The notes under the pieces were generated by a model that did no database searches, was not told the DNA's origin, and worked only from the letters and a program-made list of their open reading frames with translations. 64,000 nucleotides of DNA from HTCC2207 sp002685195. GTDB lineage: Bacteria > Pseudomonadota > Gammaproteobacteria > Pseudomonadales > Porticoccaceae. This document shows positions 52,889 to 61,091 of the stretch, in pieces. The translations under genes and the position numbers were made by a program. The stretch spans positions 806,001 to 870,000 of the forward strand of contig CP179212.1 of the NCBI GenBank assembly GCA_051201675.1, given 5' to 3'. Within the stretch, counting starts at the first letter, position 1, and every line of letters begins with the position of its first letter.

Positions 52889-54049
52889 ATGGTCGAAACT
52901 AATTTAAATCCAGTTTTAAAACGGTTCTATGCGAATACCAATGCGCAATTTTGGGTGTTGCAGTTGGTTGGTTGGTTTGGATTGTCTTTGATAAGTTTTT
53001 TTAGTTTGACTCTCTGGTATGACCAACAGACTGATGCAGGATACATCGCGCATACGCTGCTTCAATCGGCAATGGGAATACCTTTATCATGGCCACTTCG
53101 GCCATTATCACATTATATTTGGAATATGCCATTTTGGCGTCGCTTCATTTGTTTATTCTCAGGCGTTGTTGCCTGCGCAGCAGTTTGGGCGGCGCTTAGA
53201 CTATCTACCTTCATGTACATGACCGGAGAGCAAAATCTTTGGCCAGATTTTGGAGGCTGGTTATTTGGCTCGATTTTAATTTTCGTTTCCTGGTCTGCTT
53301 TTTACCATGGCATTAAATATTACCAATTATTGCAGTCAGAGCACTCTACACTTTTAACTGTTGCGGCAGCCAACAGAGAAGAGCAGTTAAAACGCGCGCA
53401 AGCAGAGACTTTTGCACAAGAGGCTCAGTTAAAGATGCTGAGATATCAACTTAATCCGCATTTTTTGTTTAATACTCTTAATGCAATTTCATCTCTTGTA
53501 GAGGGAAAGGAAACGCCTCGAGCGAATAGAATGATCGTGCAGTTAAGTAACTTTTTGCGTCATTCATTAGCCAGTGATCCAATTAAGCGAGTAACATTAA
53601 AAGAAGAGTTGGACGCGCTAAACCTCTATTTAAGCATTGAACAAGCGCGATTTGGAGATCGATTAGAGGTGTATTTTGATATTACCTCAGATGCTGAGAT
53701 GATTAAGGTTCCAAGCCTGATCTTACAGCCGTTGGTAGAAAACGCTATTAAATATGCTATTGCTCCGATTGAGGAAGGCGGAAAAATAAGTGTTCATGCG
53801 ATTAAACAGGACGAACATCTGGTCTTGAGGCTCACCGATACAGGCCCTGGTATAAAGGCAACTAAAAAAGATATACCTACTCATGGCGTGGGTCTGCAAA
53901 ATACGATAAATCGGTTACAAACTTTTTATGGTGATGCCTACGAGTTCTCTATCGATGATGGAGTCGAAGGCGGTACTGTGATTTACATGAAGATACCGCC
54001 TGAAAAAACAACAGCTACAGCCGTTAGTGAGGTACTTGTTGGTGGGTAA
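52889..54049 (+). CDS. LytS-type sensor histidine kinase
   Basis: 386 aa. About four membrane helices in the first 150 residues (FWVLQLVGWFGLSLISFFSL, FICLFSGVVACAAVWAA, GGWLFGSILIFVSWSAFY), a short coiled coil, then the His_kinase domain with the phosphoacceptor His191 in YQLNPHFLFNTLNAIS and an ATPase domain with VENAIKYAI and LTDTGPGI. This is the class paired with LytTR regulators. Overlaps the regulator gene by up to 23 bp. The signal is unknown; the position between the lipoprotein and the GH3 gene suggests sensing of glycan uptake or cell-envelope state. Confidence 0.9.
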   Translation: MVETNLNPVLKRFYANTNAQFWVLQLVGWFGLSLISFFSLTLWYDQQTDAGYIAHTLLQSAMGIPLSWPLRPLSHYIWNMPFWRRFICLFSGVVACAAVWAALRLSTFMYMTGEQNLWPDFGGWLFGSILIFVSWSAFYHGIKYYQLLQSEHSTLLTVAAANREEQLKRAQAETFAQEAQLKMLRYQLNPHFLFNTLNAISSLVEGKETPRANRMIVQLSNFLRHSLASDPIKRVTLKEELDALNLYLSIEQARFGDRLEVYFDITSDAEMIKVPSLILQPLVENAIKYAIAPIEEGGKISVHAIKQDEHLVLRLTDTGPGIKATKKDIPTHGVGLQNTINRLQTFYGDAYEFSIDDGVEGGTVIYMKIPPEKTTATAVSEVLVGG

Positions 54050-54851
54050 GTTACGAACAATAATTGTTGACGATGAGCCCTTGGCAGTTAAATTTTTAAG
54101 GGCAATGTTATCGGACATTGAGGAAATCGAAATTGTTGAAGAATGCTGCAATGGAAGAGAAGCAGTAAAGGCAGCTGCGGCGTTGAATCCCGATTTGATC
54201 TTTTTAGATATTCAAATGCCTGGAATGAATGGATTTGAGGTGGTAAAAGCCTTGCAGTCAGACGTTATGCCCGTGATTATTTTCGTCACCGCTTATGATC
54301 AGTTTGCAATGGATGCTTTTGACGTTCATGCCGTTGATTATGTGCTTAAGCCTCTCGATCGTGAACGAATTGGGCGTGCGGTAGAGCGAGCCAATGTTAG
54401 AATTTGTGGCAGCGCAGAGTCTGACATTAAGAGCCCATTAATTGGGGCGATTGATTCGATTTCTCAACGACTTGCAGAAGGAAAGCCTGCAACCTCAGAC
54501 GGAGAACAACAGCCAGCAGATGGAATTAAGAGAAAACTTTTGGTTCGCGATTCTGGGGTTGTGAAGGTTATACCGTTTGATGACATTGACTGGGTAGATG
54601 CTGCGGGTGATTATATGTGTGTTCATGCTTGTGGAGAAACCCATATTATAAGGATTACTCTTGGGGAGCTTATGGAAAAGCTAGATGGTGATCTGTTCGT
54701 CCGCATCCATCGCTCAACCATTGTAAACATCGAGCGCGTAGTGAGCATTACTGCTTTACCAAAAGGTGGAAGCTTACTGGAACTCGGTGAAGGTACCACC
54801 CTTAAAGTGAGTCGAAACTACCGGGAGTCAATTCGAAACTTCTTCCAGTAA
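54027..54851 (+). CDS. LytTR-family response regulator
   Basis: Up to 274 aa from GTG 54027; TTG 54036/54039 and GTG 54042 are in frame, and the GAGG at 54028-54031 suits one of those later starts. Receiver domain with TIIVDDEPLA and phosphoacceptor Asp61 in LIFLDIQMPG, then a LytTR DNA-binding domain (~175-274, with WVDAAGDYMCVHACGETHIIR, VRIHRSTIVNIERV and LKVSRNYRESI). Pairs with the LytS kinase by overlap. LytTR proteins bind direct repeats upstream of targets; candidates are the lipoprotein and GH3 genes nearby. Confidence 0.9.
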   Translation: MRYLLVGKLRTIIVDDEPLAVKFLRAMLSDIEEIEIVEECCNGREAVKAAAALNPDLIFLDIQMPGMNGFEVVKALQSDVMPVIIFVTAYDQFAMDAFDVHAVDYVLKPLDRERIGRAVERANVRICGSAESDIKSPLIGAIDSISQRLAEGKPATSDGEQQPADGIKRKLLVRDSGVVKVIPFDDIDWVDAAGDYMCVHACGETHIIRITLGELMEKLDGDLFVRIHRSTIVNIERVVSITALPKGGSLLELGEGTTLKVSRNYRESIRNFFQ

Positions 54852-55148
54852 CAATCCTAAGCGCCTCTCAGGTAAAATAACGCCAATTCAGCCCTTTTAT
54901 CGCATGGTATGAGCAGACTGCCGCATGAGGGCTTACACTTCGATTTGACCCGTGAAATCATGCGATCACAAGTAGGTTGTGTTACAGAGTGTGAAAACGT
55001 GGCTTAGATAGTTAGTTTATATTCTACTGACAGGCGTTTAAGATTCTAAAAACACTAAATATTGACGCTACGGTATTCGATGTGAAGTCGGATCGAAGAA
55101 ATTCCAATAGTCGGTAGACTTTTAGAATAAATTTATGGATGGTTCCTC
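54852..55148. promoter_or_regulatory. Intergenic region before GH3 gene
   Basis: 297 bp without a gene, holding the GH3 promoter. An AT-rich stretch near 55015-55030 (GTTAGTTTATATTC) could be the -10 region. No clear LytTR direct repeat or terminator was found by eye. Confidence 0.4.
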
Positions 55149-57659
55149 ATGAACTTAAAAAAAGCAGCCTACAGTGCCGATAAGAGATTAGCGTTTAAGA
55201 TTTTCAGTTCTGTTGTTTTTTGCTTGGCTTTTTTCCATGGCACCCTCTTTGCAGATGCTAAATCGTCAGCAGACATCGATAAACGTGTTCAGGGGATTTT
55301 GAAAAATCTCACCCTAGAGCAAAAAGTCGGCCAGATGGTTCAAGGTGAAATAAAGTTCGTAAAGCCAGAAGATGTTACTAAGTATCACCTTGGTTCTGTT
55401 CTAAATGGTGGCGGTTCTTTTCCTGGAAACAATAAGCACTCTAAAGTACGTGATTGGTTGGCCCTAGCGGACGAATACTACCTCGCCTCCTTAGATCGCT
55501 CTCAAGGTGGCGCAGGCATTCCTATCGTATGGGGTACGGATGCAGTGCACGGTCATAATAATGTTATTGGAGCTACACTTTTTCCCCACAACATTGGTCT
55601 GGGCGTAGCCAACGATCCTTCTTTGATGAAAAAGATTGGAGAAATCACTGCCCGAGAGGTTGCGGTCACTGGCATCGACTGGGCTTTTGCCCCCACCGTT
55701 GCAGTAGTAAAGGACAATCGCTGGGGAAGAACCTATGAAGGTTACAGCAGCGAGTCGCCTATCATAAAATCCTACGCAGGAGAGATAGTATTAGGCCTCC
55801 AAGGTGAGGTCGGAGAATTGGCAAAAAATGACTCTAAAGTCATTGCTACGGCGAAGCATTTTATAGGTGATGGAGGTACTTTAAGAGGGCTTGATCAGGG
55901 CGACACGATCATGCCTTTAGATCAGCTTCTCGCCACTCATGGGCAAGGATATTATGAGGCAATTGATGCGGGTGTCCAAACGGTAATGGCTTCGTTTAAT
56001 CGCTGGAATGGTAAAAAAATTCATGGACAAAAGTTTTTGCTTACAGATGTTTTAAAAGACCAGATGGGCTTTGATGGTTTTGTGGTCAGTGATTGGAATG
56101 GTATCGGTCAGATAGAAGGGTGTACCAATGAGAGTTGCGCCCAGGCTATTAATGCCGGAATTGACATGGTTATGGTACCTAAGGTTTGGAAAGAGTTTCT
56201 TACGAATACCATAGCTCAGGTGGAAACGGGGGAAATCCCCATGTCAAGAATTAACGATGCCGTAGCTCGGATCCTGAGAGTAAAAATCCGCGCAGGACTT
56301 TATGAAAAAGGCTTGCCTTCGTCACGCAAAAATGCGGGCAATGAGGATTTGATTGGTGCAACAGAGCATCGAGAGATTGCTCGAGAGGCAGTTCGGAAAT
56401 CGTTAGTTTTATTTAAGAACAACAATAATATTCTACCTATCACCTCTAAAAAACGTGTACTTGTTGCGGGCGATGGTGCTGACAACATTGGAAAACAAAA
56501 TGGTGGTTGGACTATCACTTGGCAGGGCACAGAAAATGAAAATAGCGATTTCCCTGGTGCTACAAGTATCTATGATGGACTGAAGATGGCTATCGAGGAT
56601 ATTGGAGGTTCAGCTGAGTTAAGCACAGATGGATCTTGGGTCAATCGGCCCGACCTTGCGGTAGTGGTATTTGGAGAGGAACCTTATGCAGAGGGTCAGG
56701 GAGATATCCACTTATTAAACTTCTCTGATAATTTAAATTCGGATTTGAATTTACTACGCAAACTTAGATCTGAAAAAATACCAGTGGTCAGCGTCTTTTT
56801 AACCGGGCGACCTCTTTGGGCAAATGCGCTAATCAATAGTTCAGATGCCTTTGTGGTGGCTTGGCTTCCAGGTTCAGAGGGTGGTGGTGTTGCTGACGTT
56901 TTAGTCGCGGGGCCTGATAATAAACCTAGGTACGATTTCGCTGGTAAATTATCCTTTGATTGGCCTAACAAAGAAGTAAACGCCATAGATGATGATATGC
57001 CAGCAAACGATTATCTGCTTCGTTTGGGTCAGGGCTTTACGTACGCTGACAATGATTTTATGTCAATTGCCTTAAGTGAGACCCCAACCGCAAAGGCTTC
57101 AGCTAAAGCTAATATAGTATTTAGCGGTAGCACTCGAGAGCCCTGGAAAGCCTACCTGGGGGACGCTAGCGACTGGCATCGCCCGGTTTCTGGTAACAGT
57201 ACTTCGTCGGCTTATGGAGCCCTGAGCATTACCACAGTTGACGGTACTGTCCAGGAGGATTCACGTAAGGTTTCATGGACTGGTGGGCGAGAGAGCCAGT
57301 TTTATTGGCAAGGCGAAGCGCCGGCAGATTTATCTGAGCTTGGTAGCAACGGTGGCGCGCTCGTTATGGAATTTAAGGTAGATAAGCATCCAGAAGGAAA
57401 AGTTAATCAAAGGATGGATTGTGGTTGGCCTTGTTCCGGTGCAATTGAAATGAGTGATTTTTTCCGTTCTATACCTGAAGGCAAAGTTTCTCGTATTGGT
57501 ATAAGTCTTGATTGTTTTGCCAAGATCGGAGTTGATTTGACAAAGGTAACAGCTCCGCTTGTGCTGGTGAGTGAGGAGCCCTTTGCCTTAACCTTGAGCG
57601 ATGTCCGAGTTGTGCCTTATATGCCAAACAGTGAAATGGTTGAATGCGCTGAGAGTTAG
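55149..57659 (+). CDS. Exported GH3 glucan beta-glucosidase (exo-1,3/1,4-beta-glucosidase type)
   Basis: 836 aa. N-terminal signal (IFSSVVFCLAFFHGTLFADA) for export. GH3 N-terminal barrel with GTDAVHGHNNV, AKHFIGDGGT, and nucleophile Asp315 in GFVVSDWNG, then the C-terminal GH3 sandwich (ILPITSKKRVLVAGDGADNIGKQNGGWTITWQG, quoted in part) and, from ~660, an extra ExoP-like beta domain with SDWHRPV. Resembles the exo-beta-glucanase ExoP group that trims laminarin- or cellodextrin-like glucans from the end. Fits the nearby binding lipoprotein and LytS/LytTR pair. Terminal specificity not provable here. Confidence 0.9.
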   Translation: MNLKKAAYSADKRLAFKIFSSVVFCLAFFHGTLFADAKSSADIDKRVQGILKNLTLEQKVGQMVQGEIKFVKPEDVTKYHLGSVLNGGGSFPGNNKHSKVRDWLALADEYYLASLDRSQGGAGIPIVWGTDAVHGHNNVIGATLFPHNIGLGVANDPSLMKKIGEITAREVAVTGIDWAFAPTVAVVKDNRWGRTYEGYSSESPIIKSYAGEIVLGLQGEVGELAKNDSKVIATAKHFIGDGGTLRGLDQGDTIMPLDQLLATHGQGYYEAIDAGVQTVMASFNRWNGKKIHGQKFLLTDVLKDQMGFDGFVVSDWNGIGQIEGCTNESCAQAINAGIDMVMVPKVWKEFLTNTIAQVETGEIPMSRINDAVARILRVKIRAGLYEKGLPSSRKNAGNEDLIGATEHREIAREAVRKSLVLFKNNNNILPITSKKRVLVAGDGADNIGKQNGGWTITWQGTENENSDFPGATSIYDGLKMAIEDIGGSAELSTDGSWVNRPDLAVVVFGEEPYAEGQGDIHLLNFSDNLNSDLNLLRKLRSEKIPVVSVFLTGRPLWANALINSSDAFVVAWLPGSEGGGVADVLVAGPDNKPRYDFAGKLSFDWPNKEVNAIDDDMPANDYLLRLGQGFTYADNDFMSIALSETPTAKASAKANIVFSGSTREPWKAYLGDASDWHRPVSGNSTSSAYGALSITTVDGTVQEDSRKVSWTGGRESQFYWQGEAPADLSELGSNGGALVMEFKVDKHPEGKVNQRMDCGWPCSGAIEMSDFFRSIPEGKVSRIGISLDCFAKIGVDLTKVTAPLVLVSEEPFALTLSDVRVVPYMPNSEMVECAES

Positions 57660-57672
57660 AGGGTAATAAAAT

Positions 57673-58443
57673 TTAGACAGTCAAGTGGTAGCCTCCGTCA
57701 AGAATAACAGTTTCTCCAGTCACAACAGTGGACAACTCCATCAAATTATAGATAGCCTGTGCTACCTGGTCTGCGGTAACGGCTAATCCCAGTGGGGTGG
57801 TGTTTTCTATGTTAGCTAAGGCCATATCATAATTGTCGCTTCCCAGACCTTTTCTCAGCCAGTCGCCTTGAATAAAGCCTGGGCACACTGCATTGACTCG
57901 TATAGGGCCGAGATTCCGTGCCATAGATTTTGTCATAGTATTTAGGGCGCCTTTGGATGATGCATAGGCAAGGCTGCTGCCAATACCTTTGATGCCAGCA
58001 ATAGAAGATAGATTGATTACGCTAGGATTGTGGCTCTTAAGTAGGTGTTGTTTGCATACTTTAACCATCTGAAAAGGTCCGACGACATTTATCTTGTATA
58101 TATGCAAAAAATCTTCTGCATCTAGACTGTCAAGATCACCGTGATTGAATGCGAATTTTGTTGTTCCGGCATTATTTATCAAACAATCTATGCGAGCCCA
58201 GCGAGCGAGTGTCTCATTAACGGTTTCTTTACAAGCATCAATATCACCAACATCTGCTGAAATAGCTTGAGCCTCAACTCCTAGTTCGATGCATTGTTGA
58301 GCGACCTTTAGAGCGTCTTTAAGGGAGCTTGTGCAAGTCAGGGTTACGTTCCAGCCTTTAGATGCTAGAAGCAGAGCTGTGGCTTTTCCGACGCCTCTGC
58401 TTCCACCCGTGATTATAGCGACAGGGTTTTTAGACTTAGACAC
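57673..58443 (-). CDS. Short-chain dehydrogenase/reductase
   Basis: 256 aa Rossmann protein. TGGSRGVGKA near residue 12 for the cofactor, NNAG near 90, catalytic Ser in NLSSIAG and Tyr/Lys in YASSKGA. An Arg after the glycine motif hints at NADP preference. FabG-like in pattern, but the substrate cannot be told. Convergent with the GH3 gene. Confidence 0.88.
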   Translation of the reverse strand: MSKSKNPVAIITGGSRGVGKATALLLASKGWNVTLTCTSSLKDALKVAQQCIELGVEAQAISADVGDIDACKETVNETLARWARIDCLINNAGTTKFAFNHGDLDSLDAEDFLHIYKINVVGPFQMVKVCKQHLLKSHNPSVINLSSIAGIKGIGSSLAYASSKGALNTMTKSMARNLGPIRVNAVCPGFIQGDWLRKGLGSDNYDMALANIENTTPLGLAVTADQVAQAIYNLMELSTVVTGETVILDGGYHLTV

Positions 58444-58607
58444 TAGCTTTCCTCCACTTTTAATTTAAAAACATAATGCTCCAACGTTGGATAGTATGCC
58501 TAATAGGTCAAATAAATAAATAGGCTAGCGTTAGTATTTTGACTGCATTATGCTTGGCCCAGCTCACGGTGCTTTATGATAAGTTAACTTAGATGAGGAG
58601 AGTCAAT

Positions 58608-59075
58608 ATGTCACGCAGGTTTGTATCCGGAATTTATATAGCGCAAGGTACAGGAGGTCCTATGACTGGTCACACTAGCGTTTCTCTTAAAGCCGGAAAA
58701 GGAATTGAAGGCGACCGCTATTTTTCTGATTCCGGTAAAAATCGTTCCTCTTTTAAAGGAGAGCCAGATTTTGAAATCACTCTTATAGAGTCTGAGGTGA
58801 TAGAAGAATTCAATCGGAAAACGGGGAACAATTTCCATGAGAGTGACTTTCGTCGCAATATTGTGACAACAGGCGTTCGCTTAAATGATCTAGAAGGAAA
58901 ATCATTCACAGTGAGCGGGATTGAAATGTATGGTGTACGGTTATGTGAACCCTGCCGAAGCTTGCAAGAGCGACTAGCCGTAAGTATATTACCTGAACTG
59001 GTGGGTAAAGGTGGACTGCGTGCTCAGATAAAGCGTAGCGGAGTAGTCAAAGTTGGAGACTTGGTTGGCGGCTAG
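58608..59075 (+). CDS. MOSC-domain protein
   Basis: 155 aa from ATG 58608 (GAGGAG 8 nt upstream); an earlier ATG is too close to that site. MOSC hallmarks: GIEGDRYF near the start, the ITLIESEVIEEFNRKTG segment, FRRNIVTTGVRLNDLEGKSF and the conserved Cys in GVRLCEPCRSLQ, the sulfur or ligand-carrying residue of the fold. MOSC proteins handle Moco or activated sulfur. Stand-alone short forms are often called YiiM/YuaD-like; specific role unknown. Confidence 0.88.
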   Translation: MSRRFVSGIYIAQGTGGPMTGHTSVSLKAGKGIEGDRYFSDSGKNRSSFKGEPDFEITLIESEVIEEFNRKTGNNFHESDFRRNIVTTGVRLNDLEGKSFTVSGIEMYGVRLCEPCRSLQERLAVSILPELVGKGGLRAQIKRSGVVKVGDLVGG

Positions 59076-59079
59076 CTGA

Positions 59080-59877
59080 TTAGATAAGATTGAAAAATTC
59101 TATAGCTGTATTCGCTGATGCCTCAGCTATAGTCTTTGCTGACTCCTGTCGGTGATCGGTGATTCCATCGATAACGTGGTGTAAAAATGCAGGTTCATTG
59201 CGGCGACTTTTTGGTCTAGGGTGAATGTTTCGGGGCAGTAAGTAAGGTGCATCGGTTTCTACCATTAGACGATCGAGTGGTATATTTTTAACAATATTCT
59301 GTAGTTCTTCTCCTCTGCGTTCGTCACATATCCAGCCAGTTATGCCAATGTATAGATCAAGATCAAGGTAACTAAAGAGAGCGCTTTTATTTCCGGTGAA
59401 GCAGTGGACGACTGCCTTGGGTAAAACATTAATATGTGAGTTTAAAATTTCTAATTGGCGTTTCTCTGCATCTCGTTCGTGGAGAAATAGTGGCATTTTG
59501 CTCTCTACGGCAATCTCTATTTGTTGTTCGAATGCTTTTTCTTGGTCCTGTTTGGATGAAAAGTTACGGTTAAAATCCAATCCAGTCTCACCGATAGCCA
59601 CCACTGAATCGTAATTAGAATACTCTTTTAGAGCACCTATAGATTGAGAGTTAAAAGAACTAGCCTCATGAGGGTGAATGCCTACAGTACAGTAAAGCAT
59701 CTGGGGAAACCGCTCTTTATATTGTTCGCAAAGGGAAATAACAGCCTCACTTTCTGCGATAGATGTTCCTGTGAGGACCATCTTTTCTACCCCTACTTCT
59801 TGAGCACGCATTAAGACGTCTTCAATATCATTTTTGTACTGGGAGTTCGATAGATTAACTCCAATGTCGATTAGCAT
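59080..59877 (-). CDS. tatD: TatD-family 3'-5' DNase
   Basis: 265 aa, near the E. coli TatD length. The opening MLIDIGVNLSNSQY follows TatD proper, which lacks the HxH of its YcfH/YjjV paralogues. TVGIHPHEAS, AIGETGLDFNRNF, PLFLHERDAE, HCFTG and VETDAPYLLPR give the metal ligands and catalytic Glu. A metal-dependent exonuclease on single-stranded DNA and, in E. coli, with a role in repair. Despite the name it has no part in Tat export. Confidence 0.92.
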   Translation of the reverse strand: MLIDIGVNLSNSQYKNDIEDVLMRAQEVGVEKMVLTGTSIAESEAVISLCEQYKERFPQMLYCTVGIHPHEASSFNSQSIGALKEYSNYDSVVAIGETGLDFNRNFSSKQDQEKAFEQQIEIAVESKMPLFLHERDAEKRQLEILNSHINVLPKAVVHCFTGNKSALFSYLDLDLYIGITGWICDERRGEELQNIVKNIPLDRLMVETDAPYLLPRNIHPRPKSRRNEPAFLHHVIDGITDHRQESAKTIAEASANTAIEFFNLI

Positions 59878-59960
59878 GGCTGATGCTCTTAATAACTAGT
59901 TTTTATTTTAAATTATTCCGGCCCAATGTCACCCGAAGAAATTGACCAGCGGATTGAGGT

Positions 59961-60395
59961 TTAGTCGGTAATTCTCACAGCCAACACATCACACTCTGCA
60001 CCATGAAGCACCGAATTGCTGGTGGAGCCAAATATCAGGGACAATCCATGACGACCATGACTACCTACGACAATTAGATCCATATTGAAATTTTTGGCCA
60101 TGCTGTGCATTTCCTGGGCAGGATGCCCTAAGATCACATGTTGATCTTCAGCACTAACATTTAGTTCTGCACCTAAAGCTGAGAGTCTTTCTTTAGCTTG
60201 ATCTTGCAGTTGAGTTTGTACATCGGAAAGATCTACTGGAATATCGCCACCGTAAGTGAATGCCAAGGGTTCGAGGATGTGACAGATAGAAATTTTGGTA
60301 TTTGTGTTATCAAATAGAAACTTTACTCGGTTTACTACTTGTTGTGATTCAGTTGAAAGGTCAAGTCCGACCAAGATATGTTTGTAAGCAGACAT
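59961..60395 (-). CDS. Universal stress protein
   Basis: 144 aa, single Usp domain. HILVGLDLSTESQQV at the start, VILGHPAQEM near 86, VVGSHGRHGLSLIFGSTSNSVLHGAECDVLAVR at the end, with the G-2x-G-9x-G(S/T) ATP loop visible. Nucleotide-binding UspA-type protein, likely induced in starvation or stress; function at the gene level unknown. Confidence 0.92.
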   Translation of the reverse strand: MSAYKHILVGLDLSTESQQVVNRVKFLFDNTNTKISICHILEPLAFTYGGDIPVDLSDVQTQLQDQAKERLSALGAELNVSAEDQHVILGHPAQEMHSMAKNFNMDLIVVGSHGRHGLSLIFGSTSNSVLHGAECDVLAVRITD

Positions 60396-60489
60396 AGTGG
60401 TGTACCCCTATGGTTGTTTGCTAGTAGTATTCAACATGTAGTGTTTTGAAATCAATAGTTTTTAATGGTTAATATAAGAGTAGTGCTAA

Positions 60490-60966
60490 ATGAGTTGGAT
60501 GTTAATCCTTTTTGCGATTGCGATAGTCTTATCTCCGATAATGTGGTTTAAACAGTCACCGCATCAGAAAAACCTTGCGGAGACACGGAGTGCTGCAAGA
60601 AGCTTGGGTATCCAAGTCAACTTGCATCGACGTCCTGATGCAAGAGATAGCGAAACTGCACTCGAAGTAACTTGCTACAAAATGCGATGTAGCCTCGGGG
60701 AAGAATCAGTGGGCTGGACAATTCACCGGTTCAGCCAGCGAGGCTGGGAGTCTGAGTGGCAAGATTGGCGATGGATCAAGCAAGAGGCTGAACAAAGTTG
60801 GAAGGAAGTTTTAAGAAAATTATTGCCTCATTTACCGTTAGGCATAACTGCAGTTATAGTTGAGCGTGACAGTGTCGGAGTCATTTGGAACGAGCGCGCA
60901 GGGAATACAGAATTACAAGAAATTGCTAGATTTTTAATAGAGTTAAAACAGCATATGGAAAAATAA
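60490..60966 (+). CDS. Uncharacterised membrane-anchored protein
   Basis: 158 aa, one N-terminal membrane helix (MLILFAIAIVLSPIMWF) and a cytosol- or periplasm-facing body with LGIQVNLHRRPD, CYKMRCSLGEESVGWTIHRF and a C-terminal IARFLIELKQHM. I do not recognise the family. It lies just ahead of topA on the same strand (a 125-bp gap with a tiny frame in between) and could share the topA transcript. Function unknown. Confidence 0.7.
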   Translation: MSWMLILFAIAIVLSPIMWFKQSPHQKNLAETRSAARSLGIQVNLHRRPDARDSETALEVTCYKMRCSLGEESVGWTIHRFSQRGWESEWQDWRWIKQEAEQSWKEVLRKLLPHLPLGITAVIVERDSVGVIWNERAGNTELQEIARFLIELKQHMEK

Positions 60967-60998
60967 TTGTTGACCGAAGGGTGTTGAAGCAAGTATAT

Positions 60999-61073
60999 AT
61001 GCGCACCTTAGTGACGACTATTCTGCTTTTATTAATTGCAATGAGCATCATATGCAGCACGATGATGCCTTAA
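60999..61073 (+). CDS. Possible 24-aa hydrophobic peptide
   Basis: An ATG frame of 24 codons upstream of topA reads MRTLVTTILLLLIAMSIICSTM and MP to the stop, a single hydrophobic helix with a basic N-terminus and a possible lipobox-like IICS. The ribosome site is weak. AAAAAGGAAAA after its stop is the topA ribosome site, so it could act as a leader peptide. Short frames of this composition can occur by chance; low confidence. Confidence 0.25.
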   Translation: MRTLVTTILLLLIAMSIICSTMMP

Positions 61074-61091
61074 AAAGGAAAATTATCCCTC

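Noticed and set aside
59080..59877. A twin-arginine transport role for tatD
   Set aside because: No tatABC genes are nearby and the family is a nuclease not needed for Tat export.
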